From: Pseudorhodoferax soli
GTDB taxonomy: Bacteria > Pseudomonadota > Gammaproteobacteria > Burkholderiales > Burkholderiaceae_C
DNA: 64,000 nt
Direction: 5' to 3'
Assembly: GCF_003337555.1 (NCBI RefSeq)
Contig: NZ_QPJK01000006.1
Coordinates: forward strand, 186,001 to 250,000
Under the pieces are notes generated by a model. That model was not told the origin of the DNA, ran no database searches, and saw nothing but the letters and a program-made list of their open reading frames with translations. A program made the translations under genes and the position numbers. Shown here one piece after another: positions 8,500 through 18,132 of the stretch (positions are counted from its first letter, which is position 1; each line of letters opens with the position of its first letter).

Positions 8500-9763
8500 A
8501 GATCACGTCACGCCCTGGTGCTGGCATGCGCTGCAGTTCACGCCACGCGTGGCGGTGGAGCAGGGCTTCGTGCTGCTGGACGTGTCGGCATCGCTGCGCC
8601 TGTGGGGCGGGCTGCGCGCGCTGCTGCTGCGCCTGCTGCAACCCCAGGGATTGCCCGCCTGTGCGGCCTGGGCCCGTGCCGGCACGGCGCCGGTGGCGCT
8701 GGCCCTGCTGCGCCTGAAGCTGGCGGGCCAGCCACGCCCCGGCCAGGTGCCCGACGGCCTGCCGCTGGACACGCTGGCCGCCGCCTGGCCCGCGCTGGCG
8801 GTGCTGGAGCGCACCGGCTGCCGCAGCTGGGGCCAGTTGCGTGCGCTGCCGCGCGCTGGCGTGGCGCGGCGCTTCGGAGCCGCGCTGCTGGAGGCGCTGG
8901 ACCAGGCCTACGGCCTGCGGCCGACCAGTTATCCCTGGTGCCGGCTGCCGCCCGTGTTCGACCAGAACGTCGAACTGCCGGCCACCGCCACCGCGGCGTC
9001 CGAGCTGCTGTGGACGGGCCAGCGCCTGCTGGCAGCGCTGCACGCCTGGTTGCGTGCCGGCCAGCGCGGCGTGCTGGCCATGGAGCTGCAATGGACGCAC
9101 GACCTGCGCCGGCTCGACGGCCGCACGCTGGCGCGCCAGGGCCTGTTGACGGTGCGCACGGCCCAGCCCACGCAGGACATGGCCCATCTGCGCCGCCTGC
9201 TGGCCGAGCACCTGGAACGCACGCCGCTGGCAGCGCCCGCCAATCACCTTCGGCTGCGCACCCTGGAGACGGCGGCCTACGCGCCCCTGTCCACCAGCCT
9301 GCTGCCCGAGGAGCACAAGCGCGGCGAACGCCTGCACGAACTCGTCGAGCGCCTGGGCGCACGGCTGGGTGTGGACCGCGTGCTGGTGCCCCAGCTGGTG
9401 GCCGACCACCGGCCCGAGTGCATGCAGCGCTGGGTGCCCGCGCAGGCGTCGCAGGGTGCCAGTACGCCACCGGCCCAGGCACTGGCCCCCGATGCCGCGC
9501 TGTACCCCGCCTGGCTGCTGCGCGAACCGCTGCCGCTGGCCATGGAGGACGGCCAGCCCGTGTTCCATGGCCCGCTGCGGCTGCTGGCGCGTCCGCGCCG
9601 CGTCGACGGCCCGGGCTGGTGGGACCTGGCCGCGCCCCAGCCCGCCGTGCGCGATTACCGTCTGGCGCTCAGCGCGCAGCTCGGTCTGCTGTGGCTGTAC
9701 TGCGAGCGGCCGCACAGCGGCCAGCCCGATCCGCGCTGGTTCCTGCAGGGCGTGTATGCCTGA
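8471..9763 (+). CDS. imuB: Y-family polymerase-like mutasome scaffold ImuB
   Basis: This 430-residue member of the Y-family polymerase superfamily starts at MCWVALSPPE. The N-terminal palm-like region includes FVLLDVSASLRLWGG and is followed by finger and little-finger regions up to about residue 300. The family is known to lack a functional polymerase active site and to act as an adaptor recruiting DnaE2 to the beta clamp; I see no canonical acidic catalytic cluster here either. The ATG at 8471 overlaps imuA by 29 bp and the stop overlaps the start of dnaE2 by 8 bp, which indicates translational coupling of all three genes. Confidence 0.88.
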   Translation: MCWVALSPPEDHVTPWCWHALQFTPRVAVEQGFVLLDVSASLRLWGGLRALLLRLLQPQGLPACAAWARAGTAPVALALLRLKLAGQPRPGQVPDGLPLDTLAAAWPALAVLERTGCRSWGQLRALPRAGVARRFGAALLEALDQAYGLRPTSYPWCRLPPVFDQNVELPATATAASELLWTGQRLLAALHAWLRAGQRGVLAMELQWTHDLRRLDGRTLARQGLLTVRTAQPTQDMAHLRRLLAEHLERTPLAAPANHLRLRTLETAAYAPLSTSLLPEEHKRGERLHELVERLGARLGVDRVLVPQLVADHRPECMQRWVPAQASQGASTPPAQALAPDAALYPAWLLREPLPLAMEDGQPVFHGPLRLLARPRRVDGPGWWDLAAPQPAVRDYRLALSAQLGLLWLYCERPHSGQPDPRWFLQGVYA

Positions 9764-12700
9764 TCCCTCGCACAACGCCCAGGAGAAACAGGAGGAGCGA
9801 GACGCCTGGAAGTGGCCGCTGCCACCGCCTTTGCCGGAAGGCGCCGATCCGCTCTGCGCCTATGCCGAACTGCATGCCCTGAGCAACTTCAGCTTCCAGC
9901 GCGGCGCCTCGCATCCGGCCGAACTCGTGGTGCAGGCTTACCGCCTGGGCTACAGCGGCCTGGCGCTGACCGACGAATGCTCGGTGGCCGGCGTGGTGCG
10001 GGCGCACATGGCGCTCAAGGATTACGAGGCGATGCTGGAGGAAGCCGAGAAAGCCCACCCGGGCCAGACCTACCGGCGCCCGTTCCGCTTCCTGCCCGGC
10101 AGCGAATTCGCCTTGCCCGGCTGCCGCCTGGTGGTGCTGCCGCACGACCTGGCGGGCTGGGGCCAGCTGTGCGAGCTGATCTCGCACGCGCGCCGGCACG
10201 CCGATGTGGACAAGGGCGACTACCGCGTCGATTGGGACGACGACTGGCCCGCCCTGGCGCACTGCGAAATCCTCTGCGTGCCCCAGCGCCACCCCGCGCC
10301 CGACACACTGGTGCTGCGCACCCACGTGCGTCGCCTGCGCGGCTGGTTCGGCGAACGGCTGTGGCTGGCCGCCGAACTCGTGGGCGAGGCCGACGACGTG
10401 CTGTGGCTGCAGCAGCTGCGCCAGCTGGCCGCGCTGACCGGCACGCCGCTGGTTGCGGCCGGCGGGGTGCTGATGCATGTGCGCTCGCGCAAGAGGCTGC
10501 AGGATGTGCTGACCGCCGTGCGGCTCAAGACGCCCGTGGCCGAATGCGGCTTCGCGCTCGAACCGAATGCCGAGCGCCGGCTGCGCCCGCGCGTGACGCT
10601 GGGCCAGGTCTATCCGGCCGAGCTGCTGGCCAACACCGCGGTGGTGCTGGCGCGCTGCCGGTTCGACCTGGGCGAGATCTCCTACCGCTATCCGCGCGAG
10701 ACGCTGCCCGAAGGCCTCTCGCCCACCGAGGCCCTGCGCCAGCTGACCTACGCCGAGGCCGCGCGGCTGCGCTACCCCGATGGCATGCCCGAGAAGATCC
10801 GTGGGCTGGTCGAGAAGGAGCTGGCCCTCATCGCGTTCTGCAAGTACGAGATGTTCTTCCTGACCGTGCACGACATCGTTCGCTTCGCGCGCAGCCAGGG
10901 CATCTTGTGCCAGGGCCGCGGCTCGGCGGCGAACTCGGTGGTCTGCTACTGCCTGGGCATCACTGCCGCCGACCCGGAAGACTCGCATCCGCTCATGGAG
11001 CGCTTCATCAGCAAGGAACGCCAGAAAGAGCCGCCCGACATCGACGTCGATTTCGAGCACGAGCGCCGCGAAGAGGTCATCCAGTACATCTACGGCAAGT
11101 ACGGGCAGGACCGCGCGGCCATCGCTGCGGTGGTCATCAGCTACCGGCGCCGCAGCGCGATCCGCGACGTCGGCACGGCGCTGGGCATCCCGGCCGTGCT
11201 GGTCGATGCCTTCGCCAAGGAGCACCACTGGTTCGATGCCACGCTGATCGGCGAGCGTCTGGAGCGGCTGCTGGACGAGTTGCAGATCGCCATCGACCCG
11301 CGCCGCGTGTTGCAGTGGCTGGAGCTGACCGAGCAGCTGCGCGGCTTTCCGCGCCACCTGAGCCAGCACGTGGGCGGCTTCGTGCTGACCGAGGGCAAGC
11401 TCACGCAGCTGGTGCCGATCGAGAAGGCCACCATGGAGAAACGCTCGGTGATCCAGTGGGACAAGGACGACCTGGACCGCATGGGCCTCATGAAGGTCGA
11501 CGTGCTGGCGCTGGGCATGCTCACGGCACTCAAGCGCTGCCTGGACTTCGTGAACACCTTGCGTGGCCGGCGGTGGGACCTGGCCGGCATTCCCACCCAG
11601 GACAAAAAGACCTACGACATGATCTGCCAGGCCGACACCGTGGGCGTGTTCCAGATCGAGAGCCGGGCGCAGATGTCGATGCTGCCGCGCTTGAAGCCCC
11701 GCGTGTTCTACGACCTGGTGGTGGAGGTCGCCATCGTGCGGCCCGGGCCGATCGAGGGCGGCATGGTGCACCCGTACCTGAAGGCGCGCGCAATGCGCGA
11801 CAGGGACGAGCCCATCCATTACGAGAAGCCCGCGCTGGAAGACGCCCTGGAGCGCACGCTGGGCGTGCCCATCTTCCAGGAGCAGGTCATGCAGCTGGCC
11901 GTGATCGCAGCCGGCTTTTCGCCGGGCGAGGCGGATCGCCTGCGCCGCTCCATGGCGGCCTGGAAGAAGGACGGGGACATCACGCCCTGGCACCAGCGGC
12001 TGGTCGACGGCATGCTGGGCAACGGCTACAGCGCCGAATTCGCGGAACGCATCTACAAGCAGGTCTGCGGCTTCGGCGAATACGGCTTCCCCGAAAGCCA
12101 TGCCTACAGCTTCGCCTTGCTGGCCTACGCCAGCAGCTGGCTCAAGTGCCACGAGCCGGCCGCCTTCCTGGCCGCGCTGCTGAATTCGCAGCCTATGGGT
12201 TTCTACCCACCGTCGCAACTCGTGCAGGACGCGGTTCGCCACGGCATCGACGTGCGCGCGGCCGACGTGTCGCACAGCGACTGGGACGCCGCGCTGGAAG
12301 ATGCGCCCGGCGTGCGCGCGCAGCCCGCCGCGCAAGGCCAGCCGGCCGTGCGCCTGGGGCTGCGCCTGGTCAAGGGCTTCAACGAGAAGGCCGCCCAACG
12401 CATCATGCAAGCCCGCGCCGCCGGCCCCTTCGCCGACGTCGAAGACCTCTCGTTGCGCGCCGCGCTCGACCGGCGCGAACTCGATGTGCTGGCCGCGGCC
12501 GATGCGCTGCAATCCCTGGCCGGCCACCGCCGCCAGCAGGCCTGGGAGGCTGCCGCGCGCCACCGTGCGCCGGCCCTGCTGCGCGGCGCGCCCGTGCACG
12601 AGGCCCAGCTGGCGCTGCTGCCGGCGCGGGAGGGCGAGGAGATCCTGTTCGACTACGACGCCACCGGCCTCACGCTGCGCCGCCACCCGCTGGCGCTGCT

Positions 12701-13067
12701 GCGCGAGCGCCTGTCGCGCTGGCGCATCCTGAACGCCGAACAGCTCAACGCCTTGCCCCATGGCCGGCGCGTGCGTGCCTGCGGCCTGGTCACGGTGCGC
12801 CAGCAGCCCGGCACGGCCAAGGAAACCATCTTCGTCACGCTGGAGGACGAGACCGGCCCGGTCAACGTGATCGTCTGGAAGCGCGTGCGCGAGCAACAGC
12901 GCGAGCCGCTCCTGAAAGCCCGGCTGCTGGCCGTCGAAGGCCTGTGGCAGCGCGACGTGGACAGCGGCGGCCAGGTGCGCCACCTCGTGGCCGAGCGCCT
13001 GCGCGATCTCACGCCCTTGCTCGGCCGGCTCGGGCAACTGCGCAGCCGCAGCAGGGATTTCCACTAA
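9756..13067 (+). CDS. dnaE2: Error-prone DNA polymerase III alpha subunit DnaE2 (ImuC)
   Basis: This 1103-residue protein is a C-family polymerase of the DnaE2 class. It begins with a PHP domain (YAELHALSNFSFQRGAS, residues 36-52). The polymerase core shows QGRGSAANSVVCYCLGIT, the catalytic acidic motif DIDVDFEHERR (about 428-438) and SQHVGGFVLTEG. The C-terminus ends with helix-hairpin-helix and OB-fold regions (about 820-1100), without the extended tail of replicative DnaE1. It inserts nucleotides opposite lesions during SOS mutagenesis with ImuA and ImuB. The ATG at 9756 overlaps the end of imuB, as usual for these cassettes. Confidence 0.93.
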   Translation: MPDPSHNAQEKQEERDAWKWPLPPPLPEGADPLCAYAELHALSNFSFQRGASHPAELVVQAYRLGYSGLALTDECSVAGVVRAHMALKDYEAMLEEAEKAHPGQTYRRPFRFLPGSEFALPGCRLVVLPHDLAGWGQLCELISHARRHADVDKGDYRVDWDDDWPALAHCEILCVPQRHPAPDTLVLRTHVRRLRGWFGERLWLAAELVGEADDVLWLQQLRQLAALTGTPLVAAGGVLMHVRSRKRLQDVLTAVRLKTPVAECGFALEPNAERRLRPRVTLGQVYPAELLANTAVVLARCRFDLGEISYRYPRETLPEGLSPTEALRQLTYAEAARLRYPDGMPEKIRGLVEKELALIAFCKYEMFFLTVHDIVRFARSQGILCQGRGSAANSVVCYCLGITAADPEDSHPLMERFISKERQKEPPDIDVDFEHERREEVIQYIYGKYGQDRAAIAAVVISYRRRSAIRDVGTALGIPAVLVDAFAKEHHWFDATLIGERLERLLDELQIAIDPRRVLQWLELTEQLRGFPRHLSQHVGGFVLTEGKLTQLVPIEKATMEKRSVIQWDKDDLDRMGLMKVDVLALGMLTALKRCLDFVNTLRGRRWDLAGIPTQDKKTYDMICQADTVGVFQIESRAQMSMLPRLKPRVFYDLVVEVAIVRPGPIEGGMVHPYLKARAMRDRDEPIHYEKPALEDALERTLGVPIFQEQVMQLAVIAAGFSPGEADRLRRSMAAWKKDGDITPWHQRLVDGMLGNGYSAEFAERIYKQVCGFGEYGFPESHAYSFALLAYASSWLKCHEPAAFLAALLNSQPMGFYPPSQLVQDAVRHGIDVRAADVSHSDWDAALEDAPGVRAQPAAQGQPAVRLGLRLVKGFNEKAAQRIMQARAAGPFADVEDLSLRAALDRRELDVLAAADALQSLAGHRRQQAWEAAARHRAPALLRGAPVHEAQLALLPAREGEEILFDYDATGLTLRRHPLALLRERLSRWRILNAEQLNALPHGRRVRACGLVTVRQQPGTAKETIFVTLEDETGPVNVIVWKRVREQQREPLLKARLLAVEGLWQRDVDSGGQVRHLVAERLRDLTPLLGRLGQLRSRSRDFH

Positions 13068-13142
13068 ACAACGGAAAGTGCAAGCCCATACGCTCGGTTA
13101 GCATCCGAATCATCGAATGACACATTTGTTGCGCGCTGCCCC

Positions 13143-14018
13143 ATGCCACTCGCCGGATCACAGAAACTGACCGAGGAATTGGGCTACTGCGTTGCGCGCA
13201 TCGAATGCGACACGCCCACGGGCGTGCAATGCGGCACCGCCTTCTTCTTCGCCTTCCTGCTGGAGAACGGCAAGCGCAGCCCCTGCCTGATCACCAGCCG
13301 CCATGTGGTCCAGGGCGCGCGCAGCGGCCGCTTCTACATCGCACGCAAGGACGCCGACGGCCGGCCGCAGCCGCACCAGCCGCTGGAATGCCACATCCCC
13401 GATTTCGAGGACAAGTGCCACCCGCATCCCGATCCGTCGGTCGACCTGGTGCTGATCTTCGCCGGGGCCAGCCTGCAGGCCATCAAGTCCGAGGGCAACG
13501 ACTACCACATCACCTATCTGTCCCGCTCGGCCATCCTGCCGCGCGAACAGCGCGCGGAACTGGCGCATCTGGAGACCGTGGTGGTGCTGGGCTATCCGCT
13601 CGGCCTGTGGGATCCGCAGCAGCTGCAGCCGGTGGCACGCACGGGCATCACGGCCACCCATGCCGACCTGCCGTATGCCGGCGCGTCCGAGTTTTTGGTC
13701 GATGCACCCTGCCACCCTGGCCTGGGCGGGGCGCCCGTGTTCCTGTGCACGCCGCCGCAGTCGGGCGAGGGGAGCGCAGGGGCACAGCGCTCGCCCGGCG
13801 TGGCCTTGCTGGGCGTGCTGTACGCGCAGCGCCACGCCCACCTGCAGGGCGAGACCGGGGTCGAACCCCTGGTTGGGCGGGTGCGTGCGGGCCGGCCCGT
13901 GCCGCCGCCCCAGCTGCCCGGCCCGGCGCCGCTGGGCGTGGTGCTGAGCACCGACAAGATCCTGGACTTCGAGCCGCTGGTGCGCGCGATGATCCACGGC
14001 TTCATCAGCAAGTACTGA
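13143..14018 (+). CDS. Trypsin-fold protein with a missing catalytic serine
   Basis: This 291-residue protein without a signal peptide has the layout of a cytoplasmic trypsin-like peptidase. It shows a putative catalytic His in CLITSRHVV, an Asp in DPSVDLVLI, and a late Gly-rich loop followed by a hydrophobic strand. In active relatives that loop reads GxSGxP. Here it reads HPGLGGAPVF, so the nucleophile position is Gly (codon GGC, one base from AGC). The protein is therefore probably a non-catalytic pseudoprotease, or the serine is supplied elsewhere. It lies 75 bp after dnaE2 on the same strand; a link to the SOS cassette is possible but not shown. Confidence 0.65.
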   Translation: MPLAGSQKLTEELGYCVARIECDTPTGVQCGTAFFFAFLLENGKRSPCLITSRHVVQGARSGRFYIARKDADGRPQPHQPLECHIPDFEDKCHPHPDPSVDLVLIFAGASLQAIKSEGNDYHITYLSRSAILPREQRAELAHLETVVVLGYPLGLWDPQQLQPVARTGITATHADLPYAGASEFLVDAPCHPGLGGAPVFLCTPPQSGEGSAGAQRSPGVALLGVLYAQRHAHLQGETGVEPLVGRVRAGRPVPPPQLPGPAPLGVVLSTDKILDFEPLVRAMIHGFISKY

Positions 14019-14118
14019 GACGACGCGCTCCGTTGGCGCGCGGCCTGCCTGGGCCGCGGGCTCGCCATGCGCGACGACGGCCGGGACTATCGTCGGCGGG
14101 TGCCGCTGCGCGCAGTAA

Positions 14119-14137
14119 GATAATAAGAATCTTTCTC
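14119..14137 (+). promoter_or_regulatory. Fur box upstream of the FecI-type sigma factor
   Basis: The 19-bp site GATAATAAGAATCTTTCTC matches the classical Fur consensus GATAATGATAATCATTATC at 15 of 19 positions by eye. It ends 10 bp before the GTG start of the sigma factor gene. It predicts iron repression of the sigma factor, the usual arrangement for FecI-type regulators. Confidence 0.75.
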
Positions 14138-14147
14138 AACGAGCGCC

Positions 14148-14648
14148 GTGAACCCGCAGCAACCCCTGATCCAGTTCTACCAGCAGCACCACGGCTGGCT
14201 GCGTGGCTGGTTGCAGCGCCGGTTGGGCCATGCGGGCGACGCGGCCGACTTCGCGCACGACACCTACCTGCGCGTGATCGAGTCGCGCCAGGTGCTGGAG
14301 GACATCCGCGAGCCGCGTGCCTTCCTGACCACCGTGGCGCGGCGCGTCATGGTCAGCCACCTGCGTCGGCGCGAGGTCGAGCGCGCCTACCTCGCCGCGC
14401 TGGCCCACCTGCCCGAGAACCTCGCCCCCTCGCCCGAGGAGCGCGCCATCGTGCTGGAGACGCTGATGGAGATCGACCGCATCCTGGACGGCCTGCCGGC
14501 CAAGGTGCGCCAGGCCTTCCTGTGGGCCCAGCTCGATGGCCTGTCCTACGCCGAGATCGCCGAACAGCTGGGCGTCTCGCTGAGTTCGGTCAAGCAGTAC
14601 ATGGCGCGTGCCATCCGCCAGTGCTATTTCCGGGAGAGCGCTGCATGA
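14148..14648 (+). CDS. ECF sigma factor, FecI type
   Basis: This 166-residue protein is an iron-starvation ECF sigma factor. Region 2 spans about residues 8-75 (RRLGHAGDAADFAHDTYLRV, REPRAFLTTVARRV) and region 4 about 105-160 (LPAKVRQAFLWAQLDGLSY, SLSSVKQYMARAI). It starts with GTG at 14148, close behind the Fur box. Its stop overlaps the ATG of the fecR gene (ATGA). In such systems the sigma factor is held or activated by FecR when the matching outer-membrane receptor binds its ferric siderophore, and it then transcribes the receptor gene. Confidence 0.9.
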   Translation: MNPQQPLIQFYQQHHGWLRGWLQRRLGHAGDAADFAHDTYLRVIESRQVLEDIREPRAFLTTVARRVMVSHLRRREVERAYLAALAHLPENLAPSPEERAIVLETLMEIDRILDGLPAKVRQAFLWAQLDGLSYAEIAEQLGVSLSSVKQYMARAIRQCYFRESAA

Positions 14649-15613
14649 CGGCCGGCGCGCCGCTGCCGGCGGCGGTGGTCGATGCCGCCGTCGAATGGCT
14701 CGTGCACCTGTGGTCTGGCGAGGCCACAGCGGCCAGCCGTGCGCAATGGCAGCACTGGCGCGCCGCGGACCCGCTGCACGAGCAGGCCTGGCGCCATGTC
14801 GAAGCCACCGACACGCGCTGGCGCATGGGCGCTCCGGGCCTGGCCGCCGCGCTGGCCGGCCGGCCGCCGGCTCCGCAACGGCGCCGTGCGCTGGGCGGCA
14901 TGGCCGCGCTGGCCGTGGCCGGCCTGGCGGTCTACGCCGGCCGCGAGCAGATGGCGGCACGCGGCTGGCTGTCCGAGCTGCGCACCGCCAAGGGCGAGCA
15001 GCGCCGGCTGCAGCTGCCCGACGGCACGCAGCTGCTGCTGAACACCGCCACCGCGCTCGACATCGATTTCAGCCCCGCGCTGCGCCGGCTGCAGCTGCGC
15101 GCCGGCGAGCTGCTGATCGCCACCGCGCCCGACACCCAGGCTCCTGCACGCCCCTTCGTGGTCGACACGCCCGCCGGCCGTGCCCAGGCGCTGGGCACGC
15201 GCTTCACGGTGCGCCACGACGTGGACGGCCCGGACGCCAGCGCCACCCGGGTCGCCGTGTTCGAGGGCGCCGTGGCGTTGCGCGGCGCGGCCTCCGAGCT
15301 GCGCATCAGCGCCGGCCAGGCCGCCCGGCTGCAAGCCGGTGGCGCGTCGGCCGAGGCACTGCCATCACCGTCTGCGCCGGCCTGGGCCGATGGCGTGCTG
15401 GAGGCCTCCGACATGCGGCTGGACGCCTTCGTGGACGAGCTGCGCCGCTACCGGCCCGGCCTGGTGCAGCTGGCGCCCGAGGTGGCCGGCCTGCGCCTGT
15501 CGGGCGTGTTCCCGCTGGCCGACACCGACCGCATCCTGCAGGCCCTGGTGCAGGTGCTGCCGGTGCAGGTGCATGTGCCCGTGCGCTACTGGGTGCGCAT
15601 CGGCCCCGCCTAG
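14645..15613 (+). CDS. FecR-type anti-sigma/sigma regulator
   Basis: This 322-residue single-pass inner-membrane regulator has a cytoplasmic N-terminal FecR segment with conserved Trp residues (AAVEWLVHLWSGE, WQHWRAADPLHEQAW). A membrane helix follows at about residues 82-97 (GGMAALAVAGLAVYA), and the rest is a periplasmic FecR domain (GEQRRLQLPDGTQLLLNTATA, TPAGRAQALGTRFTV, VFEGAVAL). It passes the receptor-bound signal to the sigma factor. The ATG overlaps the sigma factor stop, and the receptor follows after 71 bp. Confidence 0.9.
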   Translation: MTAGAPLPAAVVDAAVEWLVHLWSGEATAASRAQWQHWRAADPLHEQAWRHVEATDTRWRMGAPGLAAALAGRPPAPQRRRALGGMAALAVAGLAVYAGREQMAARGWLSELRTAKGEQRRLQLPDGTQLLLNTATALDIDFSPALRRLQLRAGELLIATAPDTQAPARPFVVDTPAGRAQALGTRFTVRHDVDGPDASATRVAVFEGAVALRGAASELRISAGQAARLQAGGASAEALPSPSAPAWADGVLEASDMRLDAFVDELRRYRPGLVQLAPEVAGLRLSGVFPLADTDRILQALVQVLPVQVHVPVRYWVRIGPA

Positions 15614-15684
15614 GGCCTGTACCTTTTCGCTTCTCGCGCGACAAGGAGGGGAGAGCACCTTTTCCTCCTTCCTTCCCGAGCACC

Positions 15685-18132
15685 ATGCACGCATTTCCCG
15701 CCACCTCGCCGGCCGCAGCACTCGCGGCCGTCTTCGCCATCGCCGGCCCGCTGGCCGCACCTGCCGCACAGGCCCAGGCGGCCACGGCACAGCCCCTGGC
15801 CTACGGCATCCCCGCTGGCCCGCTCGATGCGGCGCTGACCGCCTTCGCGCGCACGTCCGGCGTGCTGCTGGCCTACCAGCCCGACCTCGTGCGCGGCCTG
15901 GCCAGCCCCGGCGTGCAGGGCCGCCTGGCGCCCACGCAGGCCCTGGCCACGCTGCTGGCCGGCACCGGCCTGCAGGCCGCGGTGGCCGAGAACGGCACCT
16001 GGACGCTGCGCCGCGCCGCCGAACCGGCCGCCGCGGCACGTCCGGCCGCCGCCAGCGGTGCTGCCGGTGCCGCACTGCCCGAAGTCCGCGTGACGGCCCA
16101 GGCCGAGCGCGACGGCCGCACCGAGGGTACGCAGAGCTACACCGCCGCCGGCCCCAGCGGCGCCGCCACCGGCCTGGCGCTGACGCTGCGCGAGACGCCG
16201 CAGTCCGTCAGCGTCATGACGCGCCAGCGCATGGAAGACTTCCGCCTGGAAACCCTGGCCGACGTGATGGTGCAGACGCCCGGCGTCACCGTGACCCGGC
16301 AGGCCGACATGACCACCTTCCAGGTGCGCGGCTCCAGCGTCAACCTCAAGGTCGACGGCAACCGGCTGCTGTCCAGCGGCTGGGGTTGGAACAGCCACAT
16401 CATGTATTCGCTGGACGACCTGGCCGAGATCGACCGCGTCGAGGTGCTCAAGGGATCGTCCGGCCTGGTCAATGGCGACGGCGACTACGGCGGCACCGTC
16501 AACCTCATCCGCAAGCGGCCCACGCGCGAGTTCCAGGCCAGTGCCAAGGCCAGCGTGGGCAGCTGGAGCGCCTACCGCGCCGATGCCGACATCAGCGGCC
16601 CGCTCAACGCTGCCGGCACGCTGCGCGGCCGCCTGGTCGCCGCGCACAAGGACGCCGATTCGTTCCGCGACCGCCAGCACAACCGCAACAGCACGGTGTA
16701 CGGCACGCTGGAGGCCGACCTGACACCCGACACCGTGCTCGGCGTCGGCCTCACCTACAAGGAGCGCGCGCTGCGCAGTGCCACCGGCACCACGCCGATC
16801 CAGGCCTTCTCCGGCGACGGCGTGGCCGTGCCGCGCATGCCGCGCGGGTTCAACATCGGTGCGCCCTGGGCCGGCTACGACCAGGAAGCCCTGGGCCTGT
16901 TCGCGCGGCTGGAGCACCGTTTCGCCAGCGGCTGGACGGCCAAGCTGCAGCTGGCCCGCGACACCGTGGAAACGCCGGACATGCGCATCGGCTACCTGCG
17001 CTATGCGTTGCCGGGCCAGGTGCAATACAACCGCTACACCGACATCGACGACCGCAACGACAGCATCAGCCTGGACGTGCAGGGCCCTGTCCAGCTGTTC
17101 GGCCGCACGCACGACCTGCTGCTGGGTGCAGGCAGTGCGCGCTCGCGCACCACGCTGCTGCGCGGCAGCACCCTTGTCTCGACGCTGGCCGCGGCCGGCG
17201 TCGACTACGCCAGCGGCGGCGCCGGCATCGCCAAGCCGGACTGGAACCGCCTGGCGTATTCCAACGACCTGTTCAGCCGCAAGAACCGGTATGTCTACGC
17301 CGCCGGCCGCTTCAACCTGGCCGACCCGGTCAAGCTGATCGCCGGGGTGCGCGTGACCGACTACGACCAGGACGACGTCACCGACACCGGCTGGTACAAC
17401 TACCAGCTGCGCGAGCGTGGCGTGGTCACCCCCTACGGCGGGCTGGTGGTCGACGTGGCGCCGAACATCTCCGTCTACGCCAGCTATGCCAGCATCTTCC
17501 AGCCGCAAAGCAACAAGGACGCGGCCGAGCGCACGCTGCCGCCCGAGGAAGGCCAGACCTACGAGATCGGCGCCAAGGGCGAGTTCTTCGACAAGCGCCT
17601 GAACGTGGCGCTGAGCCACTTCTGGATGCGCACCGACAACACCGCCGAAGAGGTGGGCCTGAACGACAACGGCGACAGCATCTACCGGGCCGTGCAGGGC
17701 GCGATGCGGCACGGCTACGAACTGGAACTCTCGGGTGAACTGATGCGCGGCTGGCAGGCCCAGGGCAGCTTCGTGATGAACACCAGCAACCTGGACAGCG
17801 CCTCCACCACGCCCGAGCACCAGTTCAAGCTGGGCAGCAGCTACCGCTTCGCGGGCGGCGCGCTGCAGGGCCTGACGGTGGGCGGCGGCCTGCGTTGGCA
17901 GAGCGCCATCTCCACCAGCCGCGGCACGGCCACGCTGCGCCAGGACGCCTACTGGCTGTTCGACCTCATGGCCCGCTACCAGGTCGACCGCCACCTGAGC
18001 TTCGCCGTCAACGTGGACAACGCGTTCGACAAGAAGTACTTCTCGGGCGTCACCAACTTCACGAGCCAGGGCCTGTTCTACACCTGGGGCATGCCGCGCA
18101 GCGTCAACGTCAGCGCGCGCTACGACTTCTGA
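15685..18132 (+). CDS. TonB-dependent transducer receptor with STN signalling domain
   Basis: This 815-residue outer-membrane receptor has a signal peptide (residues 1 to about 31), then an STN domain (about 35-111) that contacts FecR. A plug domain follows (LRETPQSVSVMTRQRMEDF, VEVLKGSSGLVNGDGDYGG) and then a barrel ending in RYDF. It belongs to the FpvA/FoxA-like ferric siderophore class; the ligand is most likely a hydroxamate or mixed siderophore, but this cannot be settled here. With the upstream sigma and fecR genes it forms a complete cell-surface signalling cassette. Its 3' end overlaps the convergent alpha/beta-hydrolase gene by 13 bp. Confidence 0.92.
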   Translation: MHAFPATSPAAALAAVFAIAGPLAAPAAQAQAATAQPLAYGIPAGPLDAALTAFARTSGVLLAYQPDLVRGLASPGVQGRLAPTQALATLLAGTGLQAAVAENGTWTLRRAAEPAAAARPAAASGAAGAALPEVRVTAQAERDGRTEGTQSYTAAGPSGAATGLALTLRETPQSVSVMTRQRMEDFRLETLADVMVQTPGVTVTRQADMTTFQVRGSSVNLKVDGNRLLSSGWGWNSHIMYSLDDLAEIDRVEVLKGSSGLVNGDGDYGGTVNLIRKRPTREFQASAKASVGSWSAYRADADISGPLNAAGTLRGRLVAAHKDADSFRDRQHNRNSTVYGTLEADLTPDTVLGVGLTYKERALRSATGTTPIQAFSGDGVAVPRMPRGFNIGAPWAGYDQEALGLFARLEHRFASGWTAKLQLARDTVETPDMRIGYLRYALPGQVQYNRYTDIDDRNDSISLDVQGPVQLFGRTHDLLLGAGSARSRTTLLRGSTLVSTLAAAGVDYASGGAGIAKPDWNRLAYSNDLFSRKNRYVYAAGRFNLADPVKLIAGVRVTDYDQDDVTDTGWYNYQLRERGVVTPYGGLVVDVAPNISVYASYASIFQPQSNKDAAERTLPPEEGQTYEIGAKGEFFDKRLNVALSHFWMRTDNTAEEVGLNDNGDSIYRAVQGAMRHGYELELSGELMRGWQAQGSFVMNTSNLDSASTTPEHQFKLGSSYRFAGGALQGLTVGGGLRWQSAISTSRGTATLRQDAYWLFDLMARYQVDRHLSFAVNVDNAFDKKYFSGVTNFTSQGLFYTWGMPRSVNVSARYDF

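Noticed and set aside
9669-13064. Open minus-strand frame of about 1130 codons opposite dnaE2
   Set aside because: Fully antisense to the conserved DnaE2 sequence; its His/Gln/Arg-rich translation is the mirror of DnaE2 codons.
13143-14018. HtrA/DegP-type protease
   Set aside because: No signal peptide and no PDZ domain, and the catalytic serine is replaced by Gly.
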